This document shows, in pieces, positions 44,250 to 53,372 of a stretch of 53,499 nt of DNA (the first letter of the stretch is position 1; each line of letters begins with the position of its first letter). Source of the stretch: Actinomycetales bacterium (GTDB lineage: Bacteria > Actinomycetota > Actinomycetes > Actinomycetales > Microbacteriaceae); the NCBI GenBank assembly GCA_028868975.1, contig JAGWTM010000002.1:1-53499 (forward strand), given 5' to 3'. A program made the position numbers and the translations under genes. The notes below the pieces were generated by a model. The model was given only the letters and a program-made list of their open reading frames with translations, did no database searches and was not told the DNA's origin.

Positions 44250-47102
44250 ATGGCCGAACGCCGACCAACCACACGCAAAACTGCAGCACGAGGTGCCGCA
44301 TCCGCTTCGCGCGCCCGCGCCACCAAGCCGCGAGCTACCGCGCCGCGGTCCGACCGCACCACCGCTGCTAGAGAGCCTCGTCCAGGCGGCACTTTCGGTC
44401 GCGTCTACATGTTTTTTGCCCATGCAGTAGGTGGTGGAGCAAGAGCGCTCAGTCCGGACAAACTTCACCCTGATGACCGTCGAGACGGGATCCCGTTCGC
44501 CATTTTTCTGATGGGCGTGCTCGGCGTTGTTTTCAGCTGGTTCCTTATCAACCAGGATTGGGCCAAATGGCTCCACAACTGGACCTTTGGACTGCTATTC
44601 GGGCAGATGGCCTATGGGCTTCCGCTTTTTATGGTTGTCTTCGCCATCTTCCTGATGCGCAATCCAGCTACGACTCGCGACAACGGCCGTATCGGCCTAG
44701 GCCTGTTTTTGTTCGTTGTTTCGGTGTCGGGCATTTTTGAAGCCGGTTACGTTATCGCAAATCCACAGGCGGCCATTGAGCCTTCTGTTGCCGGGCCGGA
44801 TGGGCTGAGTCTCGCCGGTGGTCTCTTTGGGTGGCTTGTTGCTGTGCCAGTACTCAGCATCGGTGGAGTGGTGGGTGGCTGGCTTGCCGTCCTAGAAAGC
44901 CTCATCCTGGCATTCGGTTCATTGCTCGTCATGACCAAAACCCCGCCAAATCGCATTCGTGAGCGATTCAGCGAGGCGTACGTGCGGCTGTTCGGCGAAG
45001 CTCCGAACGGCACTAGTTCGCTTATCGAACCCAGCCAGGATGAAATTCCTGACGCCTTCGACGGAACCAAGGTTCCGTGGTGGCGCCGTGGCGGGCGCGA
45101 TGAGTCGCCAAGCTTCGATTCGGCTGTGATCTCGGAAGGCAACACCAATCGTCAACTCGAGGATTCCGACATCGATGCCCTGTTCGGAATCGATGAGCCG
45201 GTATCCGAGCCGGTGACCGAGCCCGTGCAACTTCCGTCTAGCGCTGAAACTGCTTCCGGATTCAATGGTTCGGCCGCGTCTCCTGTTTCAGTGGCGGAAT
45301 TCGTTACCCCTGCCGATCCAGCCGGAAAATTGCCCGAGACTGGTGCCATTTCGGTACCACCGGCTTCGTCTGCGCGCCCGGTTCGCCCCTATGTTTTGCC
45401 AAAAATGAGCATGTTGGCTCCCGGAACACCGCCTAAGGCAAAATCGGCCGCAAACGAGCAACTGGTAGCGGCCATCAACGGTGTTTTCAAAGAATTCGCC
45501 GTTGAGGCTCAGGTAGTCGGTTTTTCTCGCGGCCCAACCGTAACTCGATACGAGGTCGAATTGGCGCCTGGTGTCAAGGTCGAGGCGGTTACGCGACTTT
45601 CTAACAACATCGCGTACGCGGTGGCTAGCAACGAAGTGCGCATCCTTGCCCCAATTCCAGGCAAGAGCCTCATCGGTATCGAAATTCCTAACATCGACCG
45701 CGAGACCGTTTCGCTCGGAGACGTCCTGCGCAGCGAGGTGGCCACAAAGAGTCTGCACCCGTTGACAATCGGAATTGGTAAGGACGTCGAGGGTGGGTTT
45801 GTAATTGCAAACCTAGCCAAGATGCCACACCTCCTGGTCGCAGGTGCAACCGGAGCCGGAAAGTCGTCATTCGTAAATTCGATGATCACGTCGATTCTGA
45901 TGCGCGCCAAGCCCGCCGAGGTGCGCATGGTGCTAATCGACCCGAAGCGAGTCGAATTGGCCGCCTACCAAGGCGTTCCACACCTGATTACGCCAATCAT
46001 CACGAATGCCAAAAAGGCTGCCGAGGCGCTTCAATGGGTCGTCAAAGAAATGGACATGCGCTATGACGATCTGGCGGCATTCGGGTTCAAGCACATCGAC
46101 GATTTCAACCGTGCGGTAGTAGCCGGTGAAGTCAAGGTGCCCGAGGGCAGCCAACGCAAATTGGCTCCATTCCCTTACCTTCTGGTAGTTGTGGATGAGC
46201 TAGCCGATCTCATGATTGTGGCCCCGCGTGACGTCGAGGAATCGATCGTGCGCATCACGCAGCTGGCTCGAGCGGCAGGTATTCACCTGGTCCTTGCCAC
46301 GCAGCGCCCATCCGTCGATGTGGTGACCGGTTTGATTAAGGCGAACGTTCCGAGTCGACTGGCCTTCTCTGTGACCTCGCTGACCGACTCTCGCGTGATT
46401 CTTGATCAGCCGGGTGCCGAAAAACTGATTGGGCAGGGCGATGCCCTGTTCGCTCCGATGGGCACGAACAAGCCGATGCGAGTCCAAGGTGCATGGTTGG
46501 CTGAAAACGAGTTGCATCAAATCGTCGAGCACGTCAAGGCTCAGATGGACCCCGAGTATCGCCAAGATGTCGAAGAACCAGTGGCTAAGGGCAATGTGGT
46601 CGATGCCGACATCGGCGATGACCTTGAGGTATTGCTGCAGGCAACCGAGTTGATCGTGAACAGTCAATTTGGCTCGACTTCCATGTTGCAGCGCAAGCTG
46701 CGCGTTGGTTTCGCAAAGGCTGGCCGACTCATGGATCTTCTCGAATCGCGCAACATCGTGGGCCCGAGTGAGGGGTCCAAGGCGCGTGAGGTGCTCGTCC
46801 GCCCTGAAGATTTGCCTGTTGTGCTCGCTCAACTGCGCGGTGAACCTGGTGCCGTGACTGCTCCGTCGGTAGCTCAGGCTGCTGCCTTAATCGACGCCAG
46901 CGCCGCCTCCGCGGCACGCTCGAGCGAGCCGGTCGTTGAGTTGGCTGATGAAGAACCAGACGCGGCTGGTGGGATGGCCGCCGGCAGCTTCGACGACTTC
47001 ATTCCTCGAGCGAGTGTCGACAAGTCGATGTTGACCGGGTACGAGAACGACGATGATGATTTCGGTGATGAGGACGCCTGGCGTCTAACCGGCAGGCAGT
47101 AG
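44250..47102 (+). CDS. ftsK: DNA translocase FtsK
   Basis: 950-residue septal motor that pumps chromosome DNA and activates dimer resolution. A basic N-terminus (1-50) is followed by four predicted membrane helices (about 85-235), an acidic/Pro-rich linker, and the RecA-like motor with Walker [10 protein letters not shown] (about 532-540) and Walker [13 protein letters not shown]. The gamma winged-helix domain is near 800-860 ([23 protein letters not shown]). A ~90-residue Ala/Asp-rich tail follows. The start appears leaderless. Contrast with the short FtsK-like ATPase at 7263. Confidence 0.95.
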   Translation: MAERRPTTRKTAARGAASASRARATKPRATAPRSDRTTAAREPRPGGTFGRVYMFFAHAVGGGARALSPDKLHPDDRRDGIPFAIFLMGVLGVVFSWFLINQDWAKWLHNWTFGLLFGQMAYGLPLFMVVFAIFLMRNPATTRDNGRIGLGLFLFVVSVSGIFEAGYVIANPQAAIEPSVAGPDGLSLAGGLFGWLVAVPVLSIGGVVGGWLAVLESLILAFGSLLVMTKTPPNRIRERFSEAYVRLFGEAPNGTSSLIEPSQDEIPDAFDGTKVPWWRRGGRDESPSFDSAVISEGNTNRQLEDSDIDALFGIDEPVSEPVTEPVQLPSSAETASGFNGSAASPVSVAEFVTPADPAGKLPETGAISVPPASSARPVRPYVLPKMSMLAPGTPPKAKSAANEQLVAAINGVFKEFAVEAQVVGFSRGPTVTRYEVELAPGVKVEAVTRLSNNIAYAVASNEVRILAPIPGKSLIGIEIPNIDRETVSLGDVLRSEVATKSLHPLTIGIGKDVEGGFVIANLAKMPHLLVAGATGAGKSSFVNSMITSILMRAKPAEVRMVLIDPKRVELAAYQGVPHLITPIITNAKKAAEALQWVVKEMDMRYDDLAAFGFKHIDDFNRAVVAGEVKVPEGSQRKLAPFPYLLVVVDELADLMIVAPRDVEESIVRITQLARAAGIHLVLATQRPSVDVVTGLIKANVPSRLAFSVTSLTDSRVILDQPGAEKLIGQGDALFAPMGTNKPMRVQGAWLAENELHQIVEHVKAQMDPEYRQDVEEPVAKGNVVDADIGDDLEVLLQATELIVNSQFGSTSMLQRKLRVGFAKAGRLMDLLESRNIVGPSEGSKAREVLVRPEDLPVVLAQLRGEPGAVTAPSVAQAAALIDASAASAARSSEPVVELADEEPDAAGGMAAGSFDDFIPRASVDKSMLTGYENDDDDFGDEDAWRLTGRQ

Positions 47103-47104
47103 GC

Positions 47105-47701
47105 ATGGCGACACAACCAACTCAGGGGCAATCCAAAACCTCACCGTTCAATTTGCCAAATGCCATCACGGTTTTGCGCATCTTGCTTGTTCCGGTGGTT
47201 ATAGCGCTGGTATTTCAAGCCCCAAGCACAAATTCGTGGCAGCGTTGGCTAGCGGTCTCCGCGTTCGTGATTTCGATTGCCACCGATGGAGTCGACGGCT
47301 CGATTGCCCGTCGCCGTGGCCTGATAACTGACCTCGGCAAAATTCTCGATCCGATTGCAGACAAAGCCTTGATCGGTGGCGCTTTTGTTTCGCTATCGAT
47401 TCTTGGGCAGATCGACTGGTGGATCACCATTGCGATTTTGGTGCGCGAACTGGGCATCACTACCTACCGCCTGGTGGTGGTTCGGCGCAGAGTCCTCGCG
47501 GCTTCAACCGGCGGCAAGGTGAAGACGGTTTTGCAGGCCGTTGCGGTGGGCTTCTATCTGTCTCCGCTTTCGGCCCTTTGGCAGCCAATTGAAGTTATTC
47601 AGTATCTGATTCTTTTGGCAGCTGTGGTGCTCACGGTTTCATCGGGCCTGCAGTACGTCATTCTTGAAGTGAAGGCCGGACGTGCCCGACGTCGCGGCTG
47701 A
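47105..47701 (+). CDS. pgsA: CDP-diacylglycerol--glycerol-3-phosphate 3-phosphatidyltransferase
   Basis: 198-residue membrane enzyme of phosphatidylglycerol synthesis. The CDP-alcohol phosphotransferase motif is DGVDGSIARRRGLITDLGKILDPIADK (about residues 60-86), with all four Asp present. Four to six hydrophobic segments surround it. It starts 2 bases after the ftsK stop and overlaps pncC by 20 bases. ftsK-pgsA-cinA-clgR is an actinobacterial order. Confidence 0.92.
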   Translation: MATQPTQGQSKTSPFNLPNAITVLRILLVPVVIALVFQAPSTNSWQRWLAVSAFVISIATDGVDGSIARRRGLITDLGKILDPIADKALIGGAFVSLSILGQIDWWITIAILVRELGITTYRLVVVRRRVLAASTGGKVKTVLQAVAVGFYLSPLSALWQPIEVIQYLILLAAVVLTVSSGLQYVILEVKAGRARRRG

Positions 47702-48188
47702 TGTGCTCGCCGAGCTCGAGGCTCGCGGGCTCAAGCTGGCACTGGCCGAATCGCTGACCGGGGGTTTGCTAGCCGATGCGTTTATTTCCGTCCCGGGTGC
47801 ATCGAAGGTTGTCCTGGGTTCGATTGTCGCCTACCACTCCTTGCTCAAGTCGAGCTTGGTTGGGGTCTCGCGAACGCTCATTGAAAACGAGGGTGCTGTA
47901 AATGCCGAGGTCGCAGCCCAGCTCGCTCAGGGAATTCGAGTTCGATTGGCGGACGGCTGCGGCCTCGATGGGGAACGGGTGCTCGGCATTTCGGCCACCG
48001 GAGTTGCTGGTCCGGATTCGCAAGACGGCCAAATGCCGGGGGTGGTGTTTATAGGCCTGGCGGGCACGAAGAACGCGGTCGACGATATTCGCGTTGTCGC
48101 GGTTAACCTCGAGGGCTCGCGGGATGAGATTCGAAGGGCAGCTGTGTCTGAAGCCATACGGGCTTTGGCGGAATTCCTCGCCGACTAA
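47682..48188 (+). CDS. pncC: Nicotinamide-nucleotide amidohydrolase (CinA C-terminal type)
   Basis: 168-residue stand-alone CinA C-terminal domain, which deamidates NMN to NaMN in pyridine nucleotide recycling. Family motifs are LALAESLTGGLLADAFISVPGASKVVLGSIVAYHS (about residues 18-52) and ISATGVAGPDSQDGQMPGVVFIGLA. The N-terminal molybdopterin-binding-like domain of full CinA is absent, as in many Actinobacteria. The GTG start lies inside the pgsA end. Confidence 0.9.
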   Translation: MPDVAADVLAELEARGLKLALAESLTGGLLADAFISVPGASKVVLGSIVAYHSLLKSSLVGVSRTLIENEGAVNAEVAAQLAQGIRVRLADGCGLDGERVLGISATGVAGPDSQDGQMPGVVFIGLAGTKNAVDDIRVVAVNLEGSRDEIRRAAVSEAIRALAEFLAD

Positions 48189-48231
48189 TCGGGTTTGGAT
48201 AGGTAGCACTAGAAGCGAACTTTCAGGTAAC

Positions 48232-48263
48232 ACTCAGACTCAAGATTTATTCTTTGTCTGAGT
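48232..48263 (+). promoter_or_regulatory. Inverted repeat upstream of clgR
   Basis: ACTCAGAC (48232-48239) and GTCTGAGT (48256-48263) form a perfect 8-base inverted repeat with a 16-base AT-rich spacer, 48 bases before the clgR start. It could be an operator bound across two to three helical turns or an RNA hairpin in the leader. It does not match the ClgR box as I remember it. Confidence 0.45.
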
Positions 48264-48311
48264 CAGCCATTAGGTTGTTTGCACAGACATCTCGCCAGAA
48301 GGAGGCCATCA

Positions 48312-48662
48312 ATGGTGTTGGTTCGTCAAGAAATCGGTGACGTGCTACGTGACTTCCGTCAGCAAAAGGGGCGCACCCTTCGACAAATTGCTTCGCGCGC
48401 TAGTGTCGCTCTGGGCTACCTGAGTGAAGTCGAACGCGGTCAGAAGGAAGCTTCTTCAGAAATCTTGGCCTCTGTTGCTGATGCGCTTGGAGTGCCACTT
48501 TCTGTGATTATGCGCGAAGTGAGCGATCGTCTAGCCGGGGCTGAGGCAACTACGCAGGCTGCGGTGACCGGTTACGTTATTCCAGATCGAGTCCCTGACG
48601 AGCTGGTTAGCGAGTTTGACAACAGCGGTTCGCAGAAGGAACTGGCAGGAGTCTGGCTCTAA
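48312..48662 (+). CDS. clgR: ClgR-type helix-turn-helix regulator
   Basis: 116-residue XRE/Cro-type regulator. The HTH is RTLRQIASRASVALGYLSEVERGQKEASSEILASVADALGVPLS (about residues 19-62), very close to ClgR, the activator of clp protease genes in Streptomyces, Corynebacterium and Mycobacterium. ATG 48312 is chosen because AGGAGG lies 7 bases upstream; an earlier in-frame ATG at 48279 lacks this. The location after pgsA-pncC and before recA is the standard clgR locus. The C-terminus ends in GVWL. Confidence 0.9.
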   Translation: MVLVRQEIGDVLRDFRQQKGRTLRQIASRASVALGYLSEVERGQKEASSEILASVADALGVPLSVIMREVSDRLAGAEATTQAAVTGYVIPDRVPDELVSEFDNSGSQKELAGVWL

Positions 48663-48681
48663 CTTGCCCTAGCAGATTTTG

Positions 48682-48709
48682 AAACCCCCGTCGCAATGGC
48701 GGGGGTTTT
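48682..48709 (+). terminator. Terminator after clgR
   Basis: AAACCCCCG (48682-48690) pairs with CGGGGGTTT (48700-48708), a small loop lies between, and a short T-run follows. Confidence 0.85.
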
Positions 48710-48722
48710 GCTCTATCTGGCT

Positions 48723-48728
48723 TAAGTT
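48723..48728 (+). promoter_or_regulatory. -10-like TAAGTT of the DUF3046 gene
   Basis: TAAGTT ends 6 bases before the GTG at 48735; it directly follows the clgR terminator. Confidence 0.45.
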
Positions 48729-48734
48729 TCTTGT

Positions 48735-48974
48735 GTGCGTCTCAGTCAATTTCAGAATCTCATGCGGGATGAGTTTGGCGCCGCGTATTCCAACATCCTG
48801 CTGGCAGATCAAGTTTTGACTGATTTGGGTGACAAAACCGGGGCCGAGGCCCTGGCAGCCGGGATTGACCCACGCGAGGTTTGGTTGGCGCTTTGCCGAA
48901 ACAACGGCGTCCCGAAATCTCGTTGGCATGGTTTTGATAAGAAAAAGAATTCCGAACATAAAGACGAAAAATAA
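48735..48974 (+). CDS. DUF3046 family protein
   Basis: 79 residues matching DUF3046, a small actinobacterial family encoded just before recA. The pattern MRLSQFQNLMRDEFGAAYSNILLADQVLTDLGDKTGAEALAAGIDPREVWLALC is typical; helical, without membrane segments, with a Lys-rich tail. Function unknown. GTG start, leaderless-like. Confidence 0.85.
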   Translation: MRLSQFQNLMRDEFGAAYSNILLADQVLTDLGDKTGAEALAAGIDPREVWLALCRNNGVPKSRWHGFDKKKNSEHKDEK

Positions 48975-48994
48975 AACACGCTTGTGCTTATTTA

Positions 48995-49023
48995 TCGAAA
49001 ATCTGTTCGAATATTGCTAGTAT
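48995..49023 (+). promoter_or_regulatory. recA promoter with overlapping SOS box
   Basis: CGAAAATCTGTTCG (48996-49009) fits the Gram-positive LexA site CGAAC-N4-GTTCG with one mismatch. A -10 TAGTAT (49018-49023) lies 17 bases after a -35-like TCGAAA (48995-49000), so the LexA site covers the -35 element. Transcription would start near 49030, leaving a leader of about 120 bases before recA. Confidence 0.75.
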
Positions 49024-49032
49024 CCAAGTAAG

Positions 49033-49088
49033 CCATTTGACGGTCTGTTTTCCACAAAATGGTCAGGTTCCGATTCAATGTCGGAACC
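49033..49088 (+). promoter_or_regulatory. Two stem-loops in the recA leader
   Basis: CCATTT (49033-49038) can pair with AAATGG (49057-49062), and GGTTCCGA (49066-49073) pairs perfectly with TCGGAACC (49081-49088), loop TTCAATG. No T-run follows the second stem. They could affect mRNA stability or translation. Confidence 0.5.
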
Positions 49089-49151
49089 GCAACCTAGAGT
49101 CGGACCAAACAGATTCGAACAGGCACCGAGGTGCCAGAAGCAGAGGATGAA

Positions 49152-50216
49152 ATGCCATCACCAAGTGATCGCGAAAAGGCGCTAGACACCGCTCTGGCTC
49201 AGATTGACCGTCAGTTCGGCAAGGGCTCAGTGATGCGCCTTGGTTCTGACGAACGCGCACCAGTTGAGATCATTCCAACCGGTTCGATCGCGCTAGACGT
49301 TGCACTCGGCATTGGCGGACTGCCTCGCGGCCGAATCATCGAGGTTTACGGCCCAGAGTCATCGGGTAAGACCACGGTTGCACTTCACGCAATCGCCAAT
49401 GCCCAGCGCGGTGGCGGCATCGCAGCCTTTATCGATGCGGAACACGCTCTCGACCCAGAGTACGCAAAGGCACTAGGCGTCGACATCGACGCTTTGCTGG
49501 TTAGCCAGCCCGACACCGGTGAGCAGGCGCTCGAAATCGCCGACATGTTGATTCGTTCAGGTTCGATCGACATCATCGTCATTGACTCGGTCGCGGCTTT
49601 GGTTCCAAAAGCTGAAATCGAAGGTGAAATGGGTGACGCACACGTTGGTCTTCAGGCGCGCCTCATGTCACAAGCGCTGCGCAAGCTGACCGGTGCTTTG
49701 AACTCGACCAAGACCACCGCAATCTTCATTAACCAGCTGCGTGAAAAGATCGGTGTCTTCTTCGGTAGCCCAGAGACCACCGCCGGCGGTAAGGCCCTCA
49801 AGTTCTACGCTTCGGTTCGCCTCGACATTCGTCGAATTGAAACCCTCAAGGATGGCGCTGACGCCGTCGGAAACCGCACTCGCGTCAAGGTTGTCAAAAA
49901 CAAGCTGGCAGCGCCTTTCAAACAGGCTGAGTTTGACATCATCTACGGCGTAGGTATTTCTCGCGAAGGAAGCCTCCTCGACTTTGGAGTCGAGCAAGAA
50001 ATCGTGAAAAAGTCAGGCGCCTGGTACACCTACGAGGGTGACCAGCTTGGCCAGGGCAAAGAGAACTCGCGCAACTACCTCTTGGCAAACCCAGAAGTAG
50101 CTGACGAGATCGAGAAGAAGATCAAGACGAAGCTTGGAATTGGTGTCCCGCGTGCGGTTGCCGATTTGCCCGCCGAGGAAGAGCCAGAGGTTGCCGGCAA
50201 GGCAGCTACCGCCTAG
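49152..50216 (+). CDS. recA: Recombinase A
   Basis: 354-residue strand-exchange protein and LexA coprotease. ATG 49152 is chosen because AGAGGA lies just upstream and family members start with this [15 protein letters not shown] sequence; an in-frame GTG at 49131 is less likely. Walker A is GPESSGKTT (about residues 61-69), the L2 and core region contains [28 protein letters not shown], and the C-terminus is acidic. No intein is present. recX follows after 8 bases. Confidence 0.96.
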   Translation: MPSPSDREKALDTALAQIDRQFGKGSVMRLGSDERAPVEIIPTGSIALDVALGIGGLPRGRIIEVYGPESSGKTTVALHAIANAQRGGGIAAFIDAEHALDPEYAKALGVDIDALLVSQPDTGEQALEIADMLIRSGSIDIIVIDSVAALVPKAEIEGEMGDAHVGLQARLMSQALRKLTGALNSTKTTAIFINQLREKIGVFFGSPETTAGGKALKFYASVRLDIRRIETLKDGADAVGNRTRVKVVKNKLAAPFKQAEFDIIYGVGISREGSLLDFGVEQEIVKKSGAWYTYEGDQLGQGKENSRNYLLANPEVADEIEKKIKTKLGIGVPRAVADLPAEEEPEVAGKAATA

Positions 50217-50224
50217 CCCGATTC

Positions 50225-50902
50225 ATGCACGACGGCAGATCTTCAGATTCTCCTTCTGAATCGACTCCTTGGGCCTTCCCAGAGGAATACTTCAAGTCCG
50301 AAGGGGAGCGAGAGTCTTTTCTCGATTCAGGTCAAGAAGATCTGCCGTTTTCGCGCTCTCGCAAGAGTGCGAATCGACGCAAAAACTCAAGCGAGCACAG
50401 CGGCGAGACCACATCCAAGCCGCTTTCACCCGAGAAGCTAGAGCGACGGGCCAAGAACGTCGTTCTCCACCAGCTTTCCCGCCAGGCCAAATCGGCTCAG
50501 CAACTGCGGGAGGTGCTTGAAAAACGTGAAATCCCACGTGACATAGCGGAATCAGTCATTCTGAGGTTCACAGAAGCTGGGCTCATCGATGATCTTCAAT
50601 TTGCCATCACCGTCGCGAATAGCCGACGCAACACTCGTGGCTTATCAACTTCGGCTATTCGTCGGGAATTAGTCAAGAAAGGTGTCGACGCGGCCCACAT
50701 CGATCAAGCGCTGCGAGAGTTCGCCGCCGAGGATGAACTCGAGATTGCCGTTCGAATCACGGTCCGACGTCAGCGGTCCATGATGAAGCTCGAACCGGAG
50801 GTGCGTCGTCGGCGGCTTCTAGGTTTCCTGGCCCGCAAAGGGTATCCGGGGACCATCGCATACCGAGCCCTGAAGCTAGCCGAGGAACAGTCCGAGCTCT
50901 AG
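50225..50902 (+). CDS. recX: Regulatory protein RecX
   Basis: 225-residue RecA modulator. The RecX core of three-helix repeats covers about residues 75-220, with LSRQAKSAQQLREVLEKREIPRDIAESVILRFTEAGLIDDLQFA as the first repeat. About 70 hydrophilic Ser/Glu-rich N-terminal residues precede it. It is cotranscribed with recA, the usual arrangement. Confidence 0.92.
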   Translation: MHDGRSSDSPSESTPWAFPEEYFKSEGERESFLDSGQEDLPFSRSRKSANRRKNSSEHSGETTSKPLSPEKLERRAKNVVLHQLSRQAKSAQQLREVLEKREIPRDIAESVILRFTEAGLIDDLQFAITVANSRRNTRGLSTSAIRRELVKKGVDAAHIDQALREFAAEDELEIAVRITVRRQRSMMKLEPEVRRRRLLGFLARKGYPGTIAYRALKLAEEQSEL

Positions 50903-50919
50903 GTTTGGCTTTAGCGAGG

Positions 50920-50925
50920 TAAAAT
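50920..50925 (+). promoter_or_regulatory. -10-like TAAAAT of miaB
   Basis: TAAAAT ends 6 bases before the GTG start at 50932; leaderless candidate. Confidence 0.55.
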
Positions 50926-50931
50926 TCACTA

Positions 50932-52431
50932 GTGACCGCAGCAACCAAGCAACGTACGTACGAGGTTCGCACCTTCGGGTGCCAGATGAACGTGCACGAC
51001 TCAGAGCGCCTTACAGGCCTGCTCGAAGATGCTGGTTATGTTGCTGCCGAAAACCCGGATCAGGCTGACATCGTTGTTTTCAACACCTGCGCCGTCCGTG
51101 AAAACGCCGACAACAAGCTCTATGGGAACCTCGGTCAATTAGCCGGCCGCAAAACCGAGAATCCCGATTTTCAGATTGCCGTGGGCGGGTGTCTTGCGCA
51201 AAAAGACCGAGAGGTCATCGTAAAGAAGGCTCCCTGGGTCGACGTCGTGTTCGGAACGCACAACATCGGCTCTTTGCCAGCCCTACTCGAACGAGCCCGA
51301 CACAACGAAGAGGCGCAGGTCGAAATCGCCGAATCACTCCAGCACTTCCCGAGTAATCTGCCGACAAAACGTGATTCGACCTACGCTGCCTGGGTTTCCA
51401 TCTCGGTCGGCTGTAACAACACCTGCACGTTCTGTATAGTCCCGTCGCTGCGAGGCAAGGAACGCGATCGCCGCCCCGGAGAAATTCTGGCTGAAATTGA
51501 AGCCTTGGTGGCCGATGGCGTCGTCGAAATCACCCTCCTAGGGCAGAACGTAAACACCTACGGAGTGGAATTCGGCGACAAGGGTGCATTCGCCAAACTA
51601 CTTCGCGCCTGCGGGCAGATTTCTGGCCTGGAGCGAGTCCGTTTTACGAGTCCGCATCCGGCGGCCTTCACCGATGATGTGATCGAGGCCATGGCCGAAA
51701 CTCCGAACGTTATGCCGACACTTCACATGCCCCTGCAATCAGGAAGCGACCGCATTCTCAAAGAAATGCGTCGTTCGTACCGAAGCGAAAAGTACCTTGG
51801 CATTTTGGAACGCGTTCGCAAGGCAATCCCCGATGCAGCCATCACAACAGACCTGATTGTCGGATTCCCTGGCGAGACCGAGGATGACTTCCTCGAGACC
51901 ATGCGAGTCGTTGAGGAGTCACGATTTGCCGCCTGCTACACGTTCCAGTATTCGAAGCGTCCGGGAACTCCGGCAGCCGAGTTGCCCGACCAGCTTCCAA
52001 AAGAGGTTGTGCAGGAACGCTACGAGCGCCTACTCGAACTGGTCAACCGAATTGCCTGGGAAGAAAATCAGGCACAGGTTGGACGAACCGTTGAATTGCT
52101 GGTGGCCAACGAAGGTCGCAAAGATTCAAACACCAACCGCATGTCCGGCCGTGGTCGCGACAACCGCCTAGTGCATTTTGAGCTACCGGCAGGTGCCGAA
52201 CGCCCACGCCCGGGTGACCTTGTCACCGTGACCATCACCGGTGCCGCTCCGTATCATCTGCTTGCCGATGCCACCCCGGTCGAGGTCTTCGAAGTTCGTC
52301 GCACCGCGGCTGGCGATGCCTGGGATCGCGCAGAGGCCGCCAGTTGCGGTATTCCCGCTGATGGCGCTTCGGGCTCTTCGGGTGCTTCGGTCAACCTAGG
52401 TTTGCCCGCGCTCCGCAAGCCGGAACACTGA
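50932..52431 (+). CDS. miaB: tRNA-2-methylthio-N6-dimethylallyladenosine synthase
   Basis: 499-residue radical-SAM methylthiotransferase that modifies A37 of tRNA after MiaA. The N-terminal cluster cysteines are in [16 protein letters not shown] and GGCLAQKD, and the radical-SAM motif is CNNTCTFC (about residues 161-168). A TRAM domain lies near 380-450, followed by a ~45-residue Ala/Gly/Ser-rich extension. It overlaps miaA by one base. Confidence 0.95.
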   Translation: MTAATKQRTYEVRTFGCQMNVHDSERLTGLLEDAGYVAAENPDQADIVVFNTCAVRENADNKLYGNLGQLAGRKTENPDFQIAVGGCLAQKDREVIVKKAPWVDVVFGTHNIGSLPALLERARHNEEAQVEIAESLQHFPSNLPTKRDSTYAAWVSISVGCNNTCTFCIVPSLRGKERDRRPGEILAEIEALVADGVVEITLLGQNVNTYGVEFGDKGAFAKLLRACGQISGLERVRFTSPHPAAFTDDVIEAMAETPNVMPTLHMPLQSGSDRILKEMRRSYRSEKYLGILERVRKAIPDAAITTDLIVGFPGETEDDFLETMRVVEESRFAACYTFQYSKRPGTPAAELPDQLPKEVVQERYERLLELVNRIAWEENQAQVGRTVELLVANEGRKDSNTNRMSGRGRDNRLVHFELPAGAERPRPGDLVTVTITGAAPYHLLADATPVEVFEVRRTAAGDAWDRAEAASCGIPADGASGSSGASVNLGLPALRKPEH

Positions 52432-53363
52432 TGCAGCCCAAGTTGGTCGCGGTTGTTGGCCCCACGGGAACAGGCAAATCCGACCTTGCGCTAGACATAG
52501 CCGAGTCATTGTCGGCCGCTGGCGCAAAAGCTGAAATCGTGAACAGTGATTCGATGCAGTTTTATCGGGGCATGGATATCGGAACCGCCAAACTCGAACT
52601 TTCAGAGCGGCGGGGCATCGAGCATCACATGTTGGATGTGCTTGACCCCCTGGATGAGTCCACCGCTGCAGAGTACCAACGAGTGGCGCGTCCGATCATC
52701 GAGGAGCTTCAAGCAAAGGGGGTTGTCCCGATCTTGGTCGGGGGGAGCATGCTTTACGTCGCAGCCGTGCTCAACACGTTCGAATTTCCTGCCCGCGATG
52801 AAGCACTTCGTGCCGAACTCGAGGCCGATCTCGAACGACTCGGTTCTCATGAACTGCATCGTCGCCTAGCGGCCCTGGATCCAGTCGCGGCGTCCCGAGT
52901 CGATCCCGCCAACCCGAGGCGTGTTGTGCGCGCTCTGGAAATTGTCTTGGTCACCGGACAACCTTTCGCCGCAGCATTACCCGAGGAGCCTGAAAGTTGG
53001 CAGCCGGTTCTCGAAATTGGGCTCAATTCCGACCGCGCCAATCTCGTTGGTCGTCTAGAAACGCGAGTGCAGCGAATGTGGCAAAAAGGGCTGCTGGATG
53101 AGGTTGAGTCGCTGATTCCTCTGGGGCTTCGCGAGGGCAAAACCTCCAGTCGAGCCATCGGTTACGCGCAGGCTCTCAGCCAGTTGGACGGTCTGTCAAC
53201 GCAGGAAGAGGCGATTGCCGAGACCGTGAGATTGACCCAGCGCTACGCCCGCCGCCAGATGAGTTGGTTTCGCCGCGATAAGCGCATCCAGTGGTTTGAT
53301 TACCAGGATGAGCACTTCAGGGCTCGTGCCATCGAATCGGTGCACCGCTGGTTGGAAGCATAG
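52431..53363 (+). CDS. miaA: tRNA dimethylallyltransferase
   Basis: 310-residue enzyme that adds dimethylallyl (from DMAPP, the product of the MEP route) to A37 of tRNA. The P-loop is GPTGTGKS (about residues 10-17), NSDSMQFYRGMDIGTAK is the DSxQ motif, and VGGSMLYVAAVLN and RYARRQMSWFRRD are MiaA-specific. It shares the TGATG junction with miaB, so the two steps of i6A/ms2i6A formation are translationally coupled. Confidence 0.95.
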   Translation: MQPKLVAVVGPTGTGKSDLALDIAESLSAAGAKAEIVNSDSMQFYRGMDIGTAKLELSERRGIEHHMLDVLDPLDESTAAEYQRVARPIIEELQAKGVVPILVGGSMLYVAAVLNTFEFPARDEALRAELEADLERLGSHELHRRLAALDPVAASRVDPANPRRVVRALEIVLVTGQPFAAALPEEPESWQPVLEIGLNSDRANLVGRLETRVQRMWQKGLLDEVESLIPLGLREGKTSSRAIGYAQALSQLDGLSTQEEAIAETVRLTQRYARRQMSWFRRDKRIQWFDYQDEHFRARAIESVHRWLEA

Positions 53364-53366
53364 GCT
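53361..53366 (+). promoter_or_regulatory. -10-like TAGGCT of dapF
   Basis: TAGGCT begins at the miaA stop codon and ends 6 bases before the dapF ATG at 53373. Confidence 0.5.
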
Positions 53367-53372
53367 TAAGTT

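Noticed and set aside
48195-48225. ClgR box upstream of clgR (autoregulation)
   Set aside because: An AGAAGCGAAC half-site is present, but the partner half does not match the spacing I know for ClgR sites.
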